DNA of 17,864 nucleotides from a bacterium UBA2214 (lineage in GTDB: Bacteria > Zhuqueibacterota > Zhuqueibacteria > Residuimicrobiales > Residuimicrobiaceae): positions 1 through 17,864 of the forward strand of contig DCUM01000208.1 in the NCBI GenBank assembly GCA_002327255.1, given 5' to 3'. Shown here piece by piece: positions 16,016 through 17,864 of the stretch. The position numbers were made by a program, and so were the translations under genes. Under the pieces are notes generated by a model. The model did no database searches, was not told the origin of the DNA, and saw nothing but the letters and a program-made list of their open reading frames with translations. Within the stretch, counting starts at the first letter, position 1. Each line of letters starts with the position of its first letter.

Positions 16016-16055
16016 TTGTTTTTTTTACCTGCATAGGAACAGAAATGCGGAGAGC

Positions 16056-16111
16056 GCCACGAAAAGGTGGCTTGTTGCGATACGCATGTCCGCGAAGCGC
16101 TGTATCGTATC
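16056..16111 (-). terminator. Hairpins after the PorV-like gene (possible terminator)
   Basis: Two inverted repeats follow the stop codon at 16118. GATACG (16079-16084) pairs with CGTATC (16106-16111), with a small CGC-GAA-GCG hairpin inside. GCCAC (16056-16060) pairs with GTGGC (16067-16071) around a six-base loop. On the minus strand they are followed by a T-rich but interrupted stretch, not a clean U-tract, so intrinsic termination is only a possibility. They separate the barrel gene from the yicC promoter. Confidence 0.35.
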
Positions 16112-16117
16112 CAGGGA

Positions 16118-17140
16118 CTATTTCCTGGCGAATTTCGCTTCCTCGAGGCGCAAGCGCAATGAAACGCGATGAGAATTCTCCAGTTTGTCGTGTTTCAGGA
16201 ATGCATAATCGACATCGAGTTTTGGCAGGCGCAGGCCGGCGCCGGCGGAGAAATGACCGATATCCGACCCGGCGCGCAACGAGAGGCGGTTATGAAACAG
16301 CCATTCGATGCCGGCGTGAAAATCAGCGCTGAGGCCGCGAAAATGAGTCTGTGCGGCGATCTCCCGGCCCTCGAAACGCAGGTCGGTGTCTGCGGCGACC
16401 AGCAACCGGCTCCTGAGCGATTTCATGACCCACGGATACGCCATGCCGAGTTTCAGCGTCGGCGAAATAAGCTCTTTCGCTCCCGTATCCCAGGCCAGCA
16501 AGGTGGTCGTGACATCCTGGAAATTGGCGCCGAGCCGCAGGCTCTTCCAGGGATTCCAGAGCGCACCGATATCGAAGCCGAGGCCCCAGGCGCTGTGACC
16601 GGCGACGCCTTTGTGCACCATCTTGAAGTTGGCGCCCCAGGCCCATTTACCCTTTTGCAGTTTGGCATAACTCACATAAAATGCGTATTCCGCATCGGAA
16701 GTGGTCCAGGCGACATAGGTATGATTGGCCCTGACATTGCCGTGTTCATCCACATAGGTGGCATCGAGTGGCAGATCAGGCCGCGGGACGGCGGTGACGG
16801 GGATATCGTCCACAGCGAGGCGCACCAGCGAAAAGCCCAGGGATTCCCTGCTGCGCACGGGCAAAGCGACGCCCATATAATCATAATTCACCACACCGCC
16901 GAAGCGACGGGCGTGCATGGCGCTCAGCTCCGGGTAACGTATCAATGCCAATCCGCCGGGATTCCAGTAAGCGGCAGTCACGTCTTCGCTGATGGCCACA
17001 TAGGCGCCGCCCATGCCGAGGGCGCGCCCGCCCACACCGCCGGCCATGAATTCTCCGGCATATTTTTTGATCCCCACGCCTGCGAACAGTGCAGAGACGC
17101 TGAGCAGAACGATGACGGATGACAGAGCAAATTTGCGCAC
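16118..17140 (-). CDS. PorV/PorQ (UPF0164) family outer-membrane barrel protein
   Basis: A 340-residue predicted outer-membrane protein of the PorV/PorQ family, common in the FCB superphylum; some members shuttle type IX secretion substrates, but no other such gene is in this window. The signal peptide starts MRKF, with a hydrophobic core to about residue 19 and cleavage near ALFA-G. The family's hallmark follows: GGRALGMGGAYVA at 37-49, then YWNPGGLA at 58-65. The remainder is strand-rich and ends in SHRVSLRLRLEE. The long frame opens at 17173 and an ATG lies at 17170, but the GTG at 17140 has GAGG five bases upstream and alone gives a clean signal peptide, so it was chosen. It lies 211 bases after mutS. 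Confidence 0.85.
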   Translation of the reverse strand: MRKFALSSVIVLLSVSALFAGVGIKKYAGEFMAGGVGGRALGMGGAYVAISEDVTAAYWNPGGLALIRYPELSAMHARRFGGVVNYDYMGVALPVRSRESLGFSLVRLAVDDIPVTAVPRPDLPLDATYVDEHGNVRANHTYVAWTTSDAEYAFYVSYAKLQKGKWAWGANFKMVHKGVAGHSAWGLGFDIGALWNPWKSLRLGANFQDVTTTLLAWDTGAKELISPTLKLGMAYPWVMKSLRSRLLVAADTDLRFEGREIAAQTHFRGLSADFHAGIEWLFHNRLSLRAGSDIGHFSAGAGLRLPKLDVDYAFLKHDKLENSHRVSLRLRLEEAKFARK

Positions 17141-17195
17141 ACAAACCTCAGGAAAGTGATCAATAGCCATCAAGTTATAAGTTTATCATAATTAT

Positions 17196-17211
17196 GCAAC
17201 ACTTTTGTTGC
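17196..17211. repeat. Short inverted repeat upstream of the PorV-like gene
   Basis: GCAACA and TGTTGC form a perfect 6-bp stem around a four-base loop, in the mutS-barrel gap (17141-17351). On the minus strand it is followed by AT-rich sequence without a U-tract. It may be a weak mutS terminator or a protein site. The rest of this gap shows no gene, and I could not place a convincing promoter. Confidence 0.3.
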
Positions 17212-17351
17212 GCGCCGTTGAGATCGACCCTGTTTTGCCTGCCGATCGGATTGATTCGAAAAACACAGGCCACAAGAACATGAAGGGTTTCGATGGATTG
17301 ATTATATGTCTTCAAAGGCCAGGGCATGAAACGAGTTTGATGAAGATGGTT

Positions 17352-17864
17352 TCATTGCGAATGATCGGCAGCCAGTTGTCGGAGCTGTTCCAGTTTATTC
17401 AGCGCCTCCAATGGGGTCAGCTGATTGGGGTCCAGCTTTTTGAGTTCCTCCTGCAGGGATTGCTCGAGTTCCGAGAAGAGATTGAGCTGCGCCACCGGCG
17501 ATTTTCGGTGATGGTGCTGGGCCAGCTTGGGAATGTCCGAGGCGGTGAGTGCTTCCGATTCCAGGTTCGCCAGAATCTCGCGCGCTCTGCTGATCACTTC
17601 CCTGGGCAGACCCGCCAGCTGTGCGACGTGAATGCCGTAGCTGTGGTCACAGCCGCCGGGGATGATTTTACGCAAAAAAACGATCTGGTCGCCCCACTCC
17701 TTGACGGCGACATTATAGTTCTTTACACGCGGCAGAATCAACTCAAGTTCCGTCAATTCGTGATAGTGCGTGGCAAAAACGGTTTTTGCCGCCAACCTGG
17801 GGGTGTTGTGCAGATATTCGGCGACGGACCAGGCGATGGACAAACCGTCAAACGTGCTGGTGCC
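17352..17864 (-). CDS. mutS: DNA mismatch repair protein MutS, C-terminal fragment
   Basis: Recognises mismatches and small loops and, with ATP, recruits MutL. The window holds the last 170 residues; the gene continues past the right edge, and the true start is outside. Visible are GTSTFDGLSIAW at the left end (the ATPase-domain segment after Walker B), FATHYHEL at 30-37, GGCDHSYGIHVAQLAGLP at 70-87 and SRAREIL. Near the C-terminus is QLNLF at 126-130, which matches the pentapeptide used to bind the DNA polymerase sliding clamp, then the family tail LTPLEALNKLEQL. The reading frame is open through to the last base. Confidence 0.96.
   Translation of the reverse strand, partial: GTSTFDGLSIAWSVAEYLHNTPRLAAKTVFATHYHELTELELILPRVKNYNVAVKEWGDQIVFLRKIIPGGCDHSYGIHVAQLAGLPREVISRAREILANLESEALTASDIPKLAQHHHRKSPVAQLNLFSELEQSLQEELKKLDPNQLTPLEALNKLEQLRQLAADHSQ

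Noticed and set aside
16045..16332. A 95-codon plus-strand frame at the end of the PorV-like gene
   Set aside because: Mostly antisense to that gene and running through the hairpins; Arg-rich composition typical of a shadow frame.
16169..17122. A 317-codon open frame on the plus strand opposite the PorV-like barrel
   Set aside because: Shadow of a gene with a clear signal peptide and family signature.
17141..17220. Possible promoter before the PorV-like gene (TTGCAT with TATAAC)
   Set aside because: The spacing is only 14 bases, and the alternative TATGAT has no matching -35.

Overview
The window is a gene-dense, housekeeping stretch of a Gram-negative bacterial chromosome. Every convincing gene is on the minus strand, so transcription runs from high to low coordinates. 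Outer-membrane features point to a didermic bacterium: a BamD-like lipoprotein, Lnt, and two predicted barrels, one clearly of the PorV/PorQ (UPF0164) type. That barrel type, an HU protein with a long basic N-terminus, and the yicC-gmk-rpoZ-coaBC gene order suggest the FCB superphylum, possibly a Calditrichota- or KSB1-like candidate lineage. The phylum is inference; no rRNA gene is present to settle it. No tRNA, rRNA, CRISPR array, transposon, integrase or phage gene was seen. I found no clearly new defence or metabolic system, and the findings are modest.

Layout in transcription order. (1) 17864-17352 is the C-terminal part of MutS, with a beta-clamp-binding-like motif. (2) 17140-16118 is a PorV/PorQ-type outer-membrane barrel, followed by hairpins. 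(3) A good sigma70-type promoter (16015-15987), overlapped by a 20-bp A/T palindrome, reads into a run of seven genes: yicC, gmk, rpoZ, coaBC, a family-4 uracil-DNA glycosylase, dnaB and a bifunctional spoT/rel. This joins nucleotide metabolism, RNA polymerase omega, replication, repair and (p)ppGpp control. (4) An AT-rich gap (8646-8493) holds the probable promoter of an HU/IHF gene, followed by ruvX (yqgF).

(5) Next is an envelope block of tightly packed genes: lnt, a divergent predicted barrel, an unrecognised exported protein with a C-terminal membrane segment and apparently a CTG start, and the BamD-like TPR lipoprotein. (6) Then nadD and a GT4 glycosyltransferase follow. (7) Last come a Crp-family regulator overlapping a CYTH-domain protein (class IV adenylate cyclase/triphosphatase family) and the first 76 codons of a PRPP synthetase cut by the window edge.

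Many start codons were moved from the longest open frame using Shine-Dalgarno sites, signal peptides and neighbouring stops; the reasons are in each entry. No gene-free stretch exceeds about 210 bases.
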